Positions 12,784 through 23,523 are shown, numbered from the stretch's first letter. The stretch is 64,000 nucleotides of DNA from Chrysoperla carnea (GCF_905475395.1 NC_058339.1:93816520-93880519); one strand, 5' to 3'. Made by a program: numbers and translations. The notes: generated from the sequence alone by a model not told the origin.

Positions 12784-12873
12784 ATGAAAATACTGATTCG
12801 TCAAAACACTTACGGAATAGCTGACCGAGCACGCGATACTAAAATCGACAAAGTTGTTGCCTTGAAAAAGTAA
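12784..12873 (+). pseudogene. Captured CDK10-like kinase exon, left arm
   Basis: After an intron-like ...TTTTTTCAG acceptor, the frame reads TYGIADRARDTK then DKVVALKK and a stop. This matches the glycine-loop-to-catalytic-lysine segment of CDK10 kinases (family pattern GTYGIVYRARDTK..VALKKV). After a one-base shift the downstream codons still give VKMEHNK, like the VRME.EK that follows in the family. Upstream lie a consensus donor (GTGAGT at 12424) and another acceptor near 12530, so at least one more exon may have been taken along. The glycine loop is altered and the frame is closed, so this is a dead host fragment carried by the transposon, as in Pack-MULEs. Confidence 0.8.
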
Positions 12874-13546
12874 AAATGGAACATAATAAAAATTATAACC
12901 GATGAGCAAAGAAATTCCAGTCGTTCTACTTCATAAAGACAAAATTGATAATATATAATTTTAATTGTACACATACGTATTTTTATGGATTTTCAATGTT
13001 TTATTAAATAAATTAAAGGTGGAAATGATATTATATAAATCTATTGAAAATAAATTATTTTTATTTTAGTAAATTATTTATATACATATTAAGTGCAAAC
13101 AAATAAACATATTATTAATAAACAAACATATTGCACATATTATTTACATTTTACATTACACTTTACATTAAATTTTACATTTTGGTCCGCTCAAAATAAT
13201 AATAATGCTTTTGCGTGAACTTATTCAAAGTCTCGGAAGTGCCAGGCTTGAGATAATTAACGCAATATATACATAAAAAACGATTTTTGGCCAATATTTC
13301 AATAACCAACTGGATGAAAAAAAGGTTCAAACAAATATTGTCGAAAAGTTTTTTTCCTAAGAAAAATGTAGAATAAAAAATTGTGATATCTCAAGTCATT
13401 TTCCCGAAAATAGAGAAAAACGGCCAAATATATATATATTTATATGCTACTTAACAATATCTTGAAACTGATTGATTTTATAACAAATAAAAATGTTGAG
13501 TGAACATTTTTGATATCTTTAACCGTTTTCAAAACGATCAATTATA

Positions 13547-14030
13547 CAGTGTGATCAAATTGGAGGTATTTTTTCCAGTAGAGTGATATTGACATGTTAC
13601 GCGTGACTAATGTCAAACTAAATACTTACTATTAACTATTATATATAAATACTAACTAAATAACTATTATTCAGTTTTCATTGACATTTCATCATGGAAA
13701 GACTTACGCCTCAACAACGTTTACAAATCGTGCAATTATATTGAAAAGTGTTTATCGAGCGTTCAGGCCAATTTATGGTGTACATTATCGTCCTACCGAA
13801 CTATAGAGAATATTGCTGCTGTAAATGAGAGTTTTGCCTTAGACCCAGAAGAATCGATTCGGCGACGATCTCAACAACTTGGCCTATCTTATGGCACTAC
13901 TAGGGCGATTTTACGCAAAGATCTGTGTTTGAAAGTGTTAAAATACAGCTAGTTCAAGAATTGAAGCCGGCCGATCTTTCAAAGCGTCATAATTTCAGTC
14001 GTTGGGCTCTTAAAAACTCGCAAAAATTTA
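13547..14030 (+). mobile_element. Decayed mariner inside the foldback element
   Basis: Begins with a TA followed by CAGTGTGATCAAATTGG, a mariner-like end. An ATG at 13694 opens MERLTPQQRLQIVQLY. Further mariner blocks follow in shifted frames: RPTE, NIAAVNESF, IRRRSQQLGLSYGTTRAILRKDL and VQLVQELKPADLSKRH. There are stops and frameshifts and the whole C-terminal catalytic half is missing. It lies in the unique centre, just inside the left arm, and has no mirror copy, so it is probably a nested insertion. Confidence 0.8.
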
Positions 14031-14158
14031 TCTAAATCATACTTTTTAACTTTTATTTGTGGGGTATGTAAAGTCTAAAAATGTGAATCTAAAATTAAAT
14101 AATAATAATAAAATTAAATGTTTTGAAAGTATCTAAAAATTTTTTTAAGGAATTCTAT

Positions 14159-17100
14159 TTAAACTAAAACATATAAGAGAGTAGCTATTCTTACACTGGG
14201 TAATTGAGTTCGTAAAATCCTTGGCGATGGTTCCAAATCATTGATTTGTACCCATCTATCATTTATGGTATGGGTGTATGCAATATAATGCCCCAAACCG
14301 TTAGGTACTATGGACGGACTGAACTCAATTACGCCAGATAAAATATATGTTTTATTCCCTAAACTTAATTTTTTAGGGATTTCGTTTAAATTGCTTTTCA
14401 ATAACGGCTCTTTGTTATTTAGAGAAAAAAAAATCGATTTTTCGTAAAAATGATTTACGTCCAAACATAAGTAAGAGGAAAGCGTTACTGTTCGTCCCAC
14501 CATTTGTCGTACTTGACAGTTTTTACAATAAAAACTTGTTTTTTCGATCTCATTTAGGATACTTCTTTCTAAAGTATCGAAGCCATAATTCCAAATTAAT
14601 GTGGCATTCACATTTAAAATAGACAGTCTCCTTTGTTCAAATAATCCGCAATCTGAGCAATGGCTTTCTTCGTTTATTGACTCATGGCCAAGCATAAGCC
14701 CCTCAAACAGCCTTGAAATATCTTCTCGGCAGTCAATGCGATTATTTACTTCCGGGTACATAGTGCGTAAAATTTTGAGTCTTTTTTCGTAAAACTTAAA
14801 ATTCGCGCCATTTTCTGCATACAAACATACTGTTGAAAAATATTCTGATTCGCTAATTTTAAGTTTTACGAAATCTCTAAAGTTTTTAAAATTTAGATAT
14901 GTGAATGCCATGACTTCTGTCAAGCTGTCAAATGGACACGTGTTTATAAGAAATAGTTTAAGTTTATTTATTTTGCACGGAGGAAAAGTGCTGCCGTTTT
15001 TTATTATGTTGTGCTGTTTCTTCTTTTTTTTGTAAACTTGTGAATTTTGATTATCAGCGTTTCCATGTAAAATCTGCACATCTGGACATGCAGTAACATA
15101 CTTTCCTCTTTTTATTGGCGGACCCATAGTTGGCGATGAAGAATTATTTACATTTTTTTTATTACATGAGAGGGGTATCGCTAATAGGTCCGTAGAACCT
15201 AGACCAAGGTCTTCTTTGTGCCCAGGTTTTTTATTTAATATTATTGAAAAATTATTTTCAGAGTTTTTATGTAGGGAAATTTCTCTAAAATCATATTCTT
15301 TTGAATCTTGAATTAAATTAAGATTTGTGGTAGTTTGTTTTTTGCCTGGGTCTTGATTGGGCTTATTGCCAGCATGGGTATCTTTTGGCGTGGAAAAGAA
15401 TTTAGGTCTTTCAAAACAATTCTTACTTACATCTATAGAATCTTCTTCGGCAGTAAAATTCATTTTAACAGATTCGTCAGCAATTACCTTATTCTTCCAA
15501 TTTTCAATATAATTAAGCACACTCTGGTCTTTATTCTTATCAATGATAGAATTTTTTATAATTATTTTTGTATTGTTATAAGCACTTCTGGCTTCTATCA
15601 TTCTCGATTTTAGAGTTTTAGTGTGCTCAACTATAAATGAATCAGCTCGTAATGGTTGACGATCTGTTAAAACAATATCTTTAATATATTTAAAATAATT
15701 TTCTGACCGTGAAGAAGTTGCTACCAGATGTTCGGAGTTATAATTCCTCCTCATTACATTTGTCCATGCCGGAAATTTTTTAAATAACAATTCCAGATTT
15801 TTTTTAATCTCAGGCAAATAGTAAGGATTTGTATCGTTAAAATTAATGGAAACATTTGAGTTTTCACTTCGCGCTTGATGGAAAAGATCTTCTATATACC
15901 TAGATAAATCTTCATTATTTAGCTCATCAACATTTATCATGTCATGGCAACGAGATAAATGTTTTTCATCAGATACATCAACATTTATCTCGTTGTCATG
16001 ACATGATAAATGTTTTTCACAATTATTGTTATGATTGCATGTATTCATAATTTTCACTTCATTATAATTTATTGTAGTATCGTCAAATTCAAATGTTTCT
16101 ATTTTTTTTAACATCCACTTGATGTCATCCTTACAACCTATTTCATTTTGACTAATATTTATTAGAGCTTTCATTGTTTTTTCGACATCTTTTAAAGCTT
16201 CTAAATTGCTCATAAAACCAATGGCTCTAAGATAAAAATCTTTTATGGGGAAATTTTTATTGATAAAGCATTTGAGCCTGGATACCCAATGAATAAGATG
16301 GGCAATGTCGATACGTAAATATGGTGGATTTAAATTTACGGATTTACCGCTTAAAGCCTGGTAACATCGCGATAAATATTCTTTGTAACTGATATGATTA
16401 GTAGCCAAACAAATAGCATTTTGTAAGGCTTTTGACATATCAGTTACAACTTCTAAAGGTATCTTCGCCTTAGAAGAAAGCCATTCGGTTAACCAAAACT
16501 CAATTATTTTTGTATCGTGTCGTTCGGACAACATTTGGCAAACCGGGACTATTAGAGAGCCAATATATGTTACGATCTGATACAAAAATATTGGGCCACA
16601 ATAATAATTTCCCTCAGACGTAATCTTTCGAACGATGCTCCCTGTTGCATCTATTGATACAATAGGATTTAAATTTAAAATATCATTATATACATCCGTT
16701 TGTTCAGGTGTCCAATACATAACAAAAAATTTGTCAAAACCAATTTGTTTAATCACTGGACTGAGCTCAACATTATTTCTTTTTAAATTTCTAAGGGAAT
16801 ACCATAAGTCTCCCTCTATACCAAGTCGTTTTTTTTTCCCTTCATGGCGGATTTGGTTTAGAGTACTTACCGATGGAATAATAGGAGCTATTTGTTGACC
16901 GTATTCATTAAATTTTTCTATCAGCTTCCTATTGAAAACTTCACTTTTCATGAACTCCATAGCCTTCCCATATTGATCTCTCAGCTCACCAGACACATGC
17001 CTTTTCTTTGTATGGTAAACTTGTTTAGTATCTAATGTGTATATTTTCATTGATACATTGCTATCAGCAAAAGAAAATGTACACTCGCCATAAATAGCGG

Positions 17101-17761
17101 CTTTACATAATTTGTCAGCACAAGCACCATTAATTTTAATAATAAAAATATCTTTATCAGCACTGTCTAATTTATAAATATTGCGATTTTTAAAGTTAAA
17201 CGCACATGGTAACTTCTGCTGCACATAAATTAATTCGGAGAGAATGTGTGTCCACCCTTTACGCAGAGCATAATATTGTTTCTGTTGTTTCTTATCATAT
17301 TTCAATATTGGTTTTATTTTTAACCACTGTTCATCGTTAAATAACACATTAAAATTAATTAGTTTTTTTTTATCAAATTTAGGATTATTTTGCGGATGAA
17401 TCGTAAAATCACAATCGTTGATGTCACTATTTTCCATAAATTCATCCATCACTAACAGATCTTCATTTTCAGATGAATTAGTATCATTTTTTTCAATTTT
17501 ATCTGAAAAATGTAGATTCCGTGCTTCAAGGTAAGATGTTTTGATGCTATGTCTATTTTGAAAAATATCAAAATACAAAGCAACAGGTGTCTTAAGATAT
17601 TCCCCAGATTTCTGTTTCCAAATTTGACAAATTTCCTTCCAAATAGGATTTGATTTTGGTTTTAATTTTCCTTTTTCAAGAAAAATATCGAATTGAACAA
17701 TTCGATTTAAAACTTCAGTTATGGAAACAGCGGCCCAATTCGTCATTTTTGCTATAATCAA
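14159..17761 (-). CDS. MULE/NOF-like transposase with C-terminal ubiquitin-protease-like domain
   Basis: One uninterrupted 1200-codon frame. A MULE-type DDE core is suggested by FVMYWTPEQ then SIDATGSIV (about residue 369, first Asp) and EVVTDMSKALQNA (about 441, second Asp); the third acidic residue is not certain. A Cys/His-rich stretch (about 590-640) has two similar EKHLS.CHD..NVD blocks. From about residue 935 the protein resembles a C19 ubiquitin-specific protease. It has a Cys box NTCPFDSL (about 941), paired CxxC motifs CSDCG (about 1035) and CKNC (about 1082), and a His box GLGHYIAYTHT..RWVQINDLEP (about 1155). It would cut and join transposon ends in the nucleus; the protease part could trim ubiquitin or a like modifier. 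The frame is minus, between the two arms. The first Met is taken by default; the second (MTNWAAV) is also possible. Fold assignments are from motifs only. Confidence 0.8.
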   Translation of the reverse strand: MIIAKMTNWAAVSITEVLNRIVQFDIFLEKGKLKPKSNPIWKEICQIWKQKSGEYLKTPVALYFDIFQNRHSIKTSYLEARNLHFSDKIEKNDTNSSENEDLLVMDEFMENSDINDCDFTIHPQNNPKFDKKKLINFNVLFNDEQWLKIKPILKYDKKQQKQYYALRKGWTHILSELIYVQQKLPCAFNFKNRNIYKLDSADKDIFIIKINGACADKLCKAAIYGECTFSFADSNVSMKIYTLDTKQVYHTKKRHVSGELRDQYGKAMEFMKSEVFNRKLIEKFNEYGQQIAPIIPSVSTLNQIRHEGKKKRLGIEGDLWYSLRNLKRNNVELSPVIKQIGFDKFFVMYWTPEQTDVYNDILNLNPIVSIDATGSIVRKITSEGNYYCGPIFLYQIVTYIGSLIVPVCQMLSERHDTKIIEFWLTEWLSSKAKIPLEVVTDMSKALQNAICLATNHISYKEYLSRCYQALSGKSVNLNPPYLRIDIAHLIHWVSRLKCFINKNFPIKDFYLRAIGFMSNLEALKDVEKTMKALINISQNEIGCKDDIKWMLKKIETFEFDDTTINYNEVKIMNTCNHNNNCEKHLSCHDNEINVDVSDEKHLSRCHDMINVDELNNEDLSRYIEDLFHQARSENSNVSINFNDTNPYYLPEIKKNLELLFKKFPAWTNVMRRNYNSEHLVATSSRSENYFKYIKDIVLTDRQPLRADSFIVEHTKTLKSRMIEARSAYNNTKIIIKNSIIDKNKDQSVLNYIENWKNKVIADESVKMNFTAEEDSIDVSKNCFERPKFFSTPKDTHAGNKPNQDPGKKQTTTNLNLIQDSKEYDFREISLHKNSENNFSIILNKKPGHKEDLGLGSTDLLAIPLSCNKKNVNNSSSPTMGPPIKRGKYVTACPDVQILHGNADNQNSQVYKKKKKQHNIIKNGSTFPPCKINKLKLFLINTCPFDSLTEVMAFTYLNFKNFRDFVKLKISESEYFSTVCLYAENGANFKFYEKRLKILRTMYPEVNNRIDCREDISRLFEGLMLGHESINEESHCSDCGLFEQRRLSILNVNATLIWNYGFDTLERSILNEIEKTSFYCKNCQVRQMVGRTVTLSSYLCLDVNHFYEKSIFFSLNNKEPLLKSNLNEIPKKLSLGNKTYILSGVIEFSPSIVPNGLGHYIAYTHTINDRWVQINDLEPSPRILRTQLPSVRIATLLYVLV
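15941..16002. repeat. Inverted repeat within the transposase frame
   Basis: GTCATGGCAACGAGATAAAT is followed about 20 bp later by its near-complement ATTTATCTCGTTGTCATGAC. It encodes part of the duplicated EKHLS/CHD peptide blocks, so a small hairpin-forming duplication shaped this segment. Confidence 0.7.
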
Positions 17762-17981
17762 TTAAGTTTATTGAATTCATGAATTAGAAAATAATAACAT
17801 ATTTAATTCCATACTTACATTATAATTATATAGATAATAATTAAAACAAAAGTTTCACTAATTATATCGCACCTCGATTGGAGTCAAAAGCGTAAATAAA
17901 ACAAATAATTAACTTCTTTAAGAAATTTATTTATCCAAATTAAATAAGAATCAGATTGCAAACATACATCAATCAATAAAT

Positions 17982-18104
17982 AATTGTTAACTTTTCCAAG
18001 AATTTTAAAATGCCGATCACAAAAATTTACACTTTTAGACTAAAGTGTAAGCCGCTATTTTAGTGACCGTTTGATTTTGAAATTCTTGGAAAAAGTTAAC
18101 AATT
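17982..18104. repeat. Hairpin repeat, 123 bp
   Basis: AATTGTTAACTTTTCCAAGA at one end and its near-complement TCTTGGAAAAAGTTAACAATT (last bases trimmed in the match) at the other, with GACTAAAGTGTA-type bases at the tip. It lies between the transposase start and the right arm. Probably a small MITE; no superfamily assigned. The rest of 17762-18610 shows nothing else recognisable apart from the likely transposase promoter. Confidence 0.6.
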
Positions 18105-18610
18105 AAATGATGACAATTAATCAATAGGGCAAGATAATTTTTATGAAAAATTATGAAGGATAATTTTTTATGAAAAAAAAAAAAACAATTTTAGAATTTT
18201 TCGCATAAAATATTTATTTATAACATTTGTTTCGAGATCACATTCTCTTCTTCATTACAATATTACCCAATCAATACAAAAGTTATAATTTATTAGTGAA
18301 GATTTTTTAAAACTGAGAAATATACAAATATCACATATTTATTTTATCGTTGATGAAAATTAAGTAGTCTTTTGCTGCGTATAGGATAGTAAGTAAAGGA
18401 TATGCTGACTTTACCATACACGCGCGCTTAACCCTAGAAGTTGCGCCAATCTAATTTTGCTGAAAAATCATTCAATTTGAGAAAAAGCCATTGGATCTTA
18501 TATTTTGGACTATTATAAGGATCTAATCTATTTTTTTTTCTCAAAATAACAATCAGCCGTTACTGAAAAGTAATTTGAGTGATATCCCTGAAAAATTAAA
18601 TTTAGTGAAT

Positions 18611-21592
18611 ATCAATCAGTTTCAAGATATTGTTAAGTAGCATATAAATATATATATATTTGGCCGTTTTTCTCTATTTTCGGGAAAATGACTTGAGATA
18701 TCACAATTTTTTATTCTACATTTTTCTTAGGAAAAAAACTTTTCGACAATATTTGTTTGAACCTTTTTTTCATCCAGTTGGTTATTGAAATATTGGCCAA
18801 AAATCGTTTTTTATGTATATATTGCGTTAATTATCTCAAGCCTGGCACTTCCGAGACTTTGAATAAGTTCACGCAAAAGCATTATTATTATTTTGAGCGG
18901 ACCAAAATGTAAAATTTAATGTAAAGTGTAATGTAAAATGTAAATAATATGTGCAATATGTTTGTTTATTAATAATATGTTTATTTGTTTGCACTTAATA
19001 TGTATATAAATAATTTACTAAAATAAAAATAATTTATTTTCAATAGATTTATATAATATCATTTCCACCTTTAATTTATTTAATAAAACATTGAAAATCC
19101 ATAAAAATACGTATGTGTACAATTAAAATTATATATTATCAATTTTGTCTTTATGAAGTAGAACGACTGGAATTTCTTTGCTCATCGGTTATAATTTTTA
19201 TTATGTTCCATTTTTACTTTTTCAAGGCAACAACTTTGTCGATTTTAGTATCGCGTGCTCGGTCAGCTATTCCGTAAGTGTTTTGACGAATCAGTATTTT
19301 CATAACTGAAAAAAGTAATAATAATAAAAATTAAAACTAATTCAACGCAATAAAACATACTAATGATAGAAAACATGAGAAATTAGTAATTACAATGCCT
19401 TGGTCAGATATTTTCATAGGTTTCCATTCAACATTCGGGTTAATAGGTACATCGGCGAGTTATGGGAATTGTCCGGATTCAATATCATCTCGATGATTGA
19501 TCTCTTTTTAGAAATATAATTTTAGTCCAACTGCTTGCCAATATTTTTATCTGAAAACTGAAAATTCAACAATATTATTATATATAAACAAAATAAAAGT
19601 TTATAAACAAATAACCTAAGACATCGATAATTTATGTAAACAAATAAAGGTTTGTCGACTCACCTTTTACAACCATAAAAATATAATAACAATAAATAAT
19701 TATTCTTCAAGTAACTTATTGAAACATTATTTAAATTAAAAATGTTTTAATGAAAATACAACGGCGAATAAAAATGATATAATTAACCTCAAAAAGAATT
19801 AAATAAACAAATATCACAGCCATAGATAATAACTACAATCCATCGTTATATATTTTCATGCTTCCCTCCATTCCCCTTGTTTATGTAAAATTTTGTATTT
19901 TTAATTGAAAATATTTAATTGCATATTAATTATATAACTGGAGCAACTTTGGAATCTGAAAGAGTATTTACGGAGCAATTTTTTGATACTTTCAGCTGAT
20001 ACATATGATTGTTTATTTTCTTTTAATATTTAATTAAATAAAACAAATACCATAACCATAGATAATAACTACAATCTATCGTAATATATTTTCATGTTTC
20101 CCCCCATTCCCCTTGTGTATGTAAAATTTTGTATTTTTAATGTAAAATATTTAATTACATATTAATCATATAACTGGAGCAACTTTGGAATCTGAAAGAG
20201 TATTTACGGAGCAATTTTTTGATACTTTCCGCTGATACATATGATTGTTTATTTTCTTTTAATATTTAATTAAATAAAACAAATATCATAACCATAGATA
20301 ATAACTACAATCTATCGTAATATATTTTCATGTTTCCCCCCATTCCCCTTGTGTGTGTAAAATTTTGTATTTTTAATGTAAAATATTTAATTACATATTA
20401 ATCATATAACTGGAGCAACTTTGGAATCTGAAAGAGTATTTACGGAGCAATTTTTTGATACTTTCCGCTGATACATATGATTGTTTATTTTCTTTTAATA
20501 TTTAATTAAATAAAACAAATACCATAACCATAGATAATAACTACAATCTATCGTAATATATTTTCATGTTTCCCCCCATTCCCCTTGTGTATGTTAAATT
20601 TTGTATTTTTAATGTAAAATATTTAATTACATATTAATCATATAACTGGAGCAACTTTGGAATCTGAAAGAGTATTTACGGAGCAATTTTTTGATACTTT
20701 CCGCTGATACATATGATTGTTTATTTTCTTTTAATATTTAATTAAATAAAACAAATATCATAACCATAGATAATAACTACAATCTATTGTTATATATTTT
20801 CATGTTTCCCCCCCAACCTCTTTGTGTATGTAAATTTTTGTATTTTTAATTGAAAATATTTAATTACATATTAATTATATAACTGGAGCAACTTTGGAAT
20901 CTGAAAGAGTATTTACGGAGCAATTTTTTGATACTTTCCGCTGATACATATGATTGTTTATTTTCTTTTAATATTTAATTAAATAAAACAAATATCATAA
21001 CCATAGATAATAACTACAATCTATTGTTATATATGTTCATGCTTCCCCCCCAACCCCTTTGTGTATATAAAATTTTGTATTTTTAATTGAAAATATTTAA
21101 TTACATATTAATTATATAACTGGAGCAACTTTGGAATCTGAAAGAGTATTTACGGAGCAATTTTTTGATATTTTTCACTGATACATCTAATTATTTACTT
21201 TCTATTATTATTTCTTTTTTGTTTTTCTTTCTCTTCCCGCTCCCCTTAGTTTATGACATTCCCCTTGTGAATGACGTCATCACATACCTGTTTGAATTGC
21301 AATTATTAATTTTAATTAATTATGCAAAAATAATTGATATTTATAGATCGTTATTGTTATATCCCGAAAGAAATAAACGGGAGCAATTTATTGATAGCAA
21401 AAACGTTAGGAAAAACTATCAATTTACTGAGATATTGGAAAATAAAATTTTGTATTTTTAATTGCAAATATTTAATTAATTGATAATTTAATAACTGGAG
21501 CAATTTTGGAATCTGATGGAGCATTTAGAGAGCAATTTTTTGATATATGATTTAATAAATTTTGTTAATATTCCACGCTAACTATATTGTGG
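18611..21592. repeat. Right inverted arm of the foldback element
   Basis: Complement of 10495-13476 with the same unit order reversed; six tandem units lie at about 19797-21170. The arms looked identical at the landmarks checked, which suggests recent insertion or continuing gene conversion between them. Confidence 0.9.
19214..19303 (-). pseudogene. Captured CDK10-like kinase exon, right arm
   Basis: Mirror copy of 12784-12873 on the opposite strand with the same codons (TYGIADRARDTK, VALKK). Because the two copies face each other across the element, a read-through transcript could form double-stranded RNA over the kinase-derived sequence. Confidence 0.8.
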
Positions 21593-21664
21593 TCCTTAAA
21601 TGCGCAAGTTAAACGCGACTTTTATTTCAACTGAACATTGATAGATGGTGTACAAACTGGCAAA

Positions 21665-22158
21665 TCACTACATAGTATAAAACAAAGTCGCTTTCTCTGT
21701 CCCTATGTCCCTTTGTATGCTTAAATCTTTGAAACTACGCAACGGATTTTGATGCGGTTTTTTTTAATAGATAGAGTGATTCAAGAGGAAGGTTTATATG
21801 TATAATAACATCCATTAAATAGTGGAGAAGTACTGCTATTTTTGAGGTTAATAGTTAAAAATGTAAAAAGTAAATAAGTAAAAATGTAGTGTATGAATTT
21901 AGATATTCCAAAGATAGCAGGAAACTTCATGGTATAGGGAAAGGGGGATTGTTTTACTCCAAATTTAACGCGTGCGGGCCACGGGCAGTAATGAATAAAT
22001 CAAAACTACTGGATCGATTTTAATCACATAGGCTATATATTTTATACCCGTGCGAAGCCAGAGCGGGCCGCTATGTTTTTATATACAACGTTCACAGTTT
22101 TTCTGTAGTGTATTTAGTATCAGCATTGCACCCGTGCAAAGCCGGGACGGGTCTCTAG
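21665..22158 (+). mobile_element. Non-autonomous Helitron, 494 bp
   Basis: Starts TCACTACATAGTATAAAACA and ends with a GC-rich hairpin region (AAGCCGGGACGGG) followed by TCTCTAG, the CTRR Helitron terminus. The host base before it is A and the one after is T, the classic Helitron insertion context. Copy B of the duplication (near 25158) shows the empty site: joining GGCAAA to TTATAAAT reproduces B exactly. No Rep/helicase coding sequence. Confidence 0.88.
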
Positions 22159-22405
22159 TTATAAATAAAAACCAAAAAAATTTACTCAGAATATTTTCAC
22201 ATTGACATTTTATTACTAAACTGTTCATACGATAATAAATTTTATACTCCTAATAAATAAAATCAATCAAATTTGAATAGAGACTCCAAAGACAATATAA
22301 TTTGAGTTATTAAAAATTGAACACATAAAAATAAAAGATAAAAATTTAATATTTATAGAATATATGAGCTTGTATGAAAATGGTATTTATCCTATTTGCA
22401 TGACA

Positions 22406-22544
22406 TTAGAAAACTTATAATCTTTAATTAACTTTGAAAAATAATCTAAAAAATTCAATTTTAAAAATTACATACAACATGATTATTATAATTGAATTTT
22501 ATAAATAAGTTTTCAAAGTTAATTAAATATTATAAGTTTTCTAA
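22406..22544. repeat. Palindromic repeat upstream of ZNF genes
   Basis: TTAGAAAACTTATA..TTTAATTAACTTTGAAAA faces its complement about 130 bp later. The same hairpin is at 25673-25801, and its right half appears again near 41535-41590. It is a MITE-like hairpin carried along with the ZNF upstream region. Confidence 0.7.
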
Positions 22545-22556
22545 TATATTTTTATG

Positions 22557-22788
22557 CAAGACACTTTAATATTCAAGATAAGAACCTTATTATATAAAAT
22601 AATAATGAGATCTATTTTGACGATTATATTAATTTAGTTCGCATTGATATTCAGAGATGGCATTAAATGACATGCGATAAAAATTAGCTTTGACTTTCGC
22701 TTCTGTTTTACTGACATATTCTTTGGTTGTAAGTTCATTTTATCTGAACATATTTAATTGCAAGTTTTAAATTATAAAATTCAGTAAA
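22557..22788 (+). promoter_or_regulatory. Conserved ZNF upstream region
   Basis: The block AAGATAAGAACCTTATTATA..GAGATGGCATTAAATG..CATGCGATAAAAATTAGC is shared with 26700-26934 and, more diverged, with about 42015-42190. Its retention at three places suggests a promoter, but the start site is not defined. Confidence 0.45.
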
Positions 22789-23523
22789 ATGGCAAATAAT
22801 TCATTTAAAGATGAAATTGATCCTTTATTGAGAAACGAAGAAAACAACATTAAACGTAAACAAGACGTAAATAAACAAATACTGAACGAAAATGTTAAAA
22901 TGGAAGAAAGTGGTTTAGTGACACAAGTTTTAATTAAAGAAGAAATAGATCTGGAAAATGGTATAAATCAAGAAAATGTGAATTTGACGCAAGTGTGGAT
23001 CAAGGAGGAAAAATTAGAAGAAAGTGACTCAATGGAACATGAGCATGATCAAAAAAATAAAAAATTTGCATGTGATTTTTGTAATAAAACCTTCAATCGA
23101 CGAAGCCATTTTATTGTACACAAACGAATTCACACGGGAGAAAAACCATTTTTATGTGAAATTTGTGGTAAATCGTTTTCACAGTCGCAACCTTTAATTG
23201 CCCACAATCTAATTCACACGGGTGAAGAACCATTCTCTTGTGAAATTTGTGATAAAAAATTCCGTCATCAAAATAATTTAATCGTTCACAAACGAACTCA
23301 CACGGGAGAAAAACCATTTTCATGTGATGTTTGTGATAAAAATTTTACTCAGCAAAGTGTTTTAAATACACATAAAAGGATTCATACAGGTGAAAAACCA
23401 TTTTCCTGTGAAATTTGTGATAAAAAATTTACCCGCCAAAATACTTTAAAACAACACAAACGAATTCACTCGGGGGAAACCCCTTATTTAAGTGATATGT
23501 GTGAAAAAACATTTTCATGTTAG
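22789..23523 (+). CDS. C2H2 zinc-finger protein A, truncated form
   Basis: 244 residues starting [14 protein letters not shown], nearly identical over about 70 residues to the intact paralogue at 26935. An acidic N-terminal part contains VLIKEE and VWIKEE. Five complete C2H2 fingers follow (about residues 94-232; C-x2-C-x12-H-x3-H with TGEKP linkers). A damaged sixth finger (YLSDMC, first Cys replaced by Ser) fuses directly into FSC and a TAG stop at 23521. Downstream, the same frame stays open for 270 codons with more fingers, so the stop and the fused finger are secondary. A five-finger product could still be made. Nuclear DNA-binding role expected from the family; targets unknown. Confidence 0.5.
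   Translation: MANNSFKDEIDPLLRNEENNIKRKQDVNKQILNENVKMEESGLVTQVLIKEEIDLENGINQENVNLTQVWIKEEKLEESDSMEHEHDQKNKKFACDFCNKTFNRRSHFIVHKRIHTGEKPFLCEICGKSFSQSQPLIAHNLIHTGEEPFSCEICDKKFRHQNNLIVHKRTHTGEKPFSCDVCDKNFTQQSVLNTHKRIHTGEKPFSCEICDKKFTRQNTLKQHKRIHSGETPYLSDMCEKTFSC

Larger units (their letters stand above)
10495..13476. repeat. Left inverted arm of the foldback element
   Basis: 2982 bp, complementary to 18611-21592. Outside to inside: terminal unit of about 420 bp, six tandem units, then unique DNA. The inner edge is at CTTGAAACTGATTGAT, matched by ATCAATCAGTTTCAAG at the start of the right arm. Confidence 0.9.
10495..21592. mobile_element. Foldback MULE (NOF-like) transposon, apparently complete
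   Basis: An 11.1 kb element bounded by CCACAATATAGTTAGCGTGG and its inverted complement. The arms 10495-13476 and 18611-21592 are each 2982 bp, and no difference was found at the places I compared them. Mirror coordinates sum to the same constant (32087) at every landmark checked. Each arm holds a divergent terminal unit, six tandem units of about 236 bp, then about 1.2 kb of unique sequence with a captured kinase exon. The 5.1 kb centre contains one long minus-strand transposase gene and a decayed mariner. Long arms built of tandem repeats around a transposase resemble Drosophila FB-NOF, which belongs to the Mutator (MULE) superfamily; assignment to NOF is an inference. No clear 9-bp target duplication was seen. 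Near-identical arms and an open transposase suggest recent activity. Confidence 0.85.

Noticed and set aside
23111-23323. Open frames on the strand opposite the zinc-finger genes (also near 27353, 39150, 39903)
   Set aside because: They are antisense shadows of the repeated finger codons and carry no independent motif.
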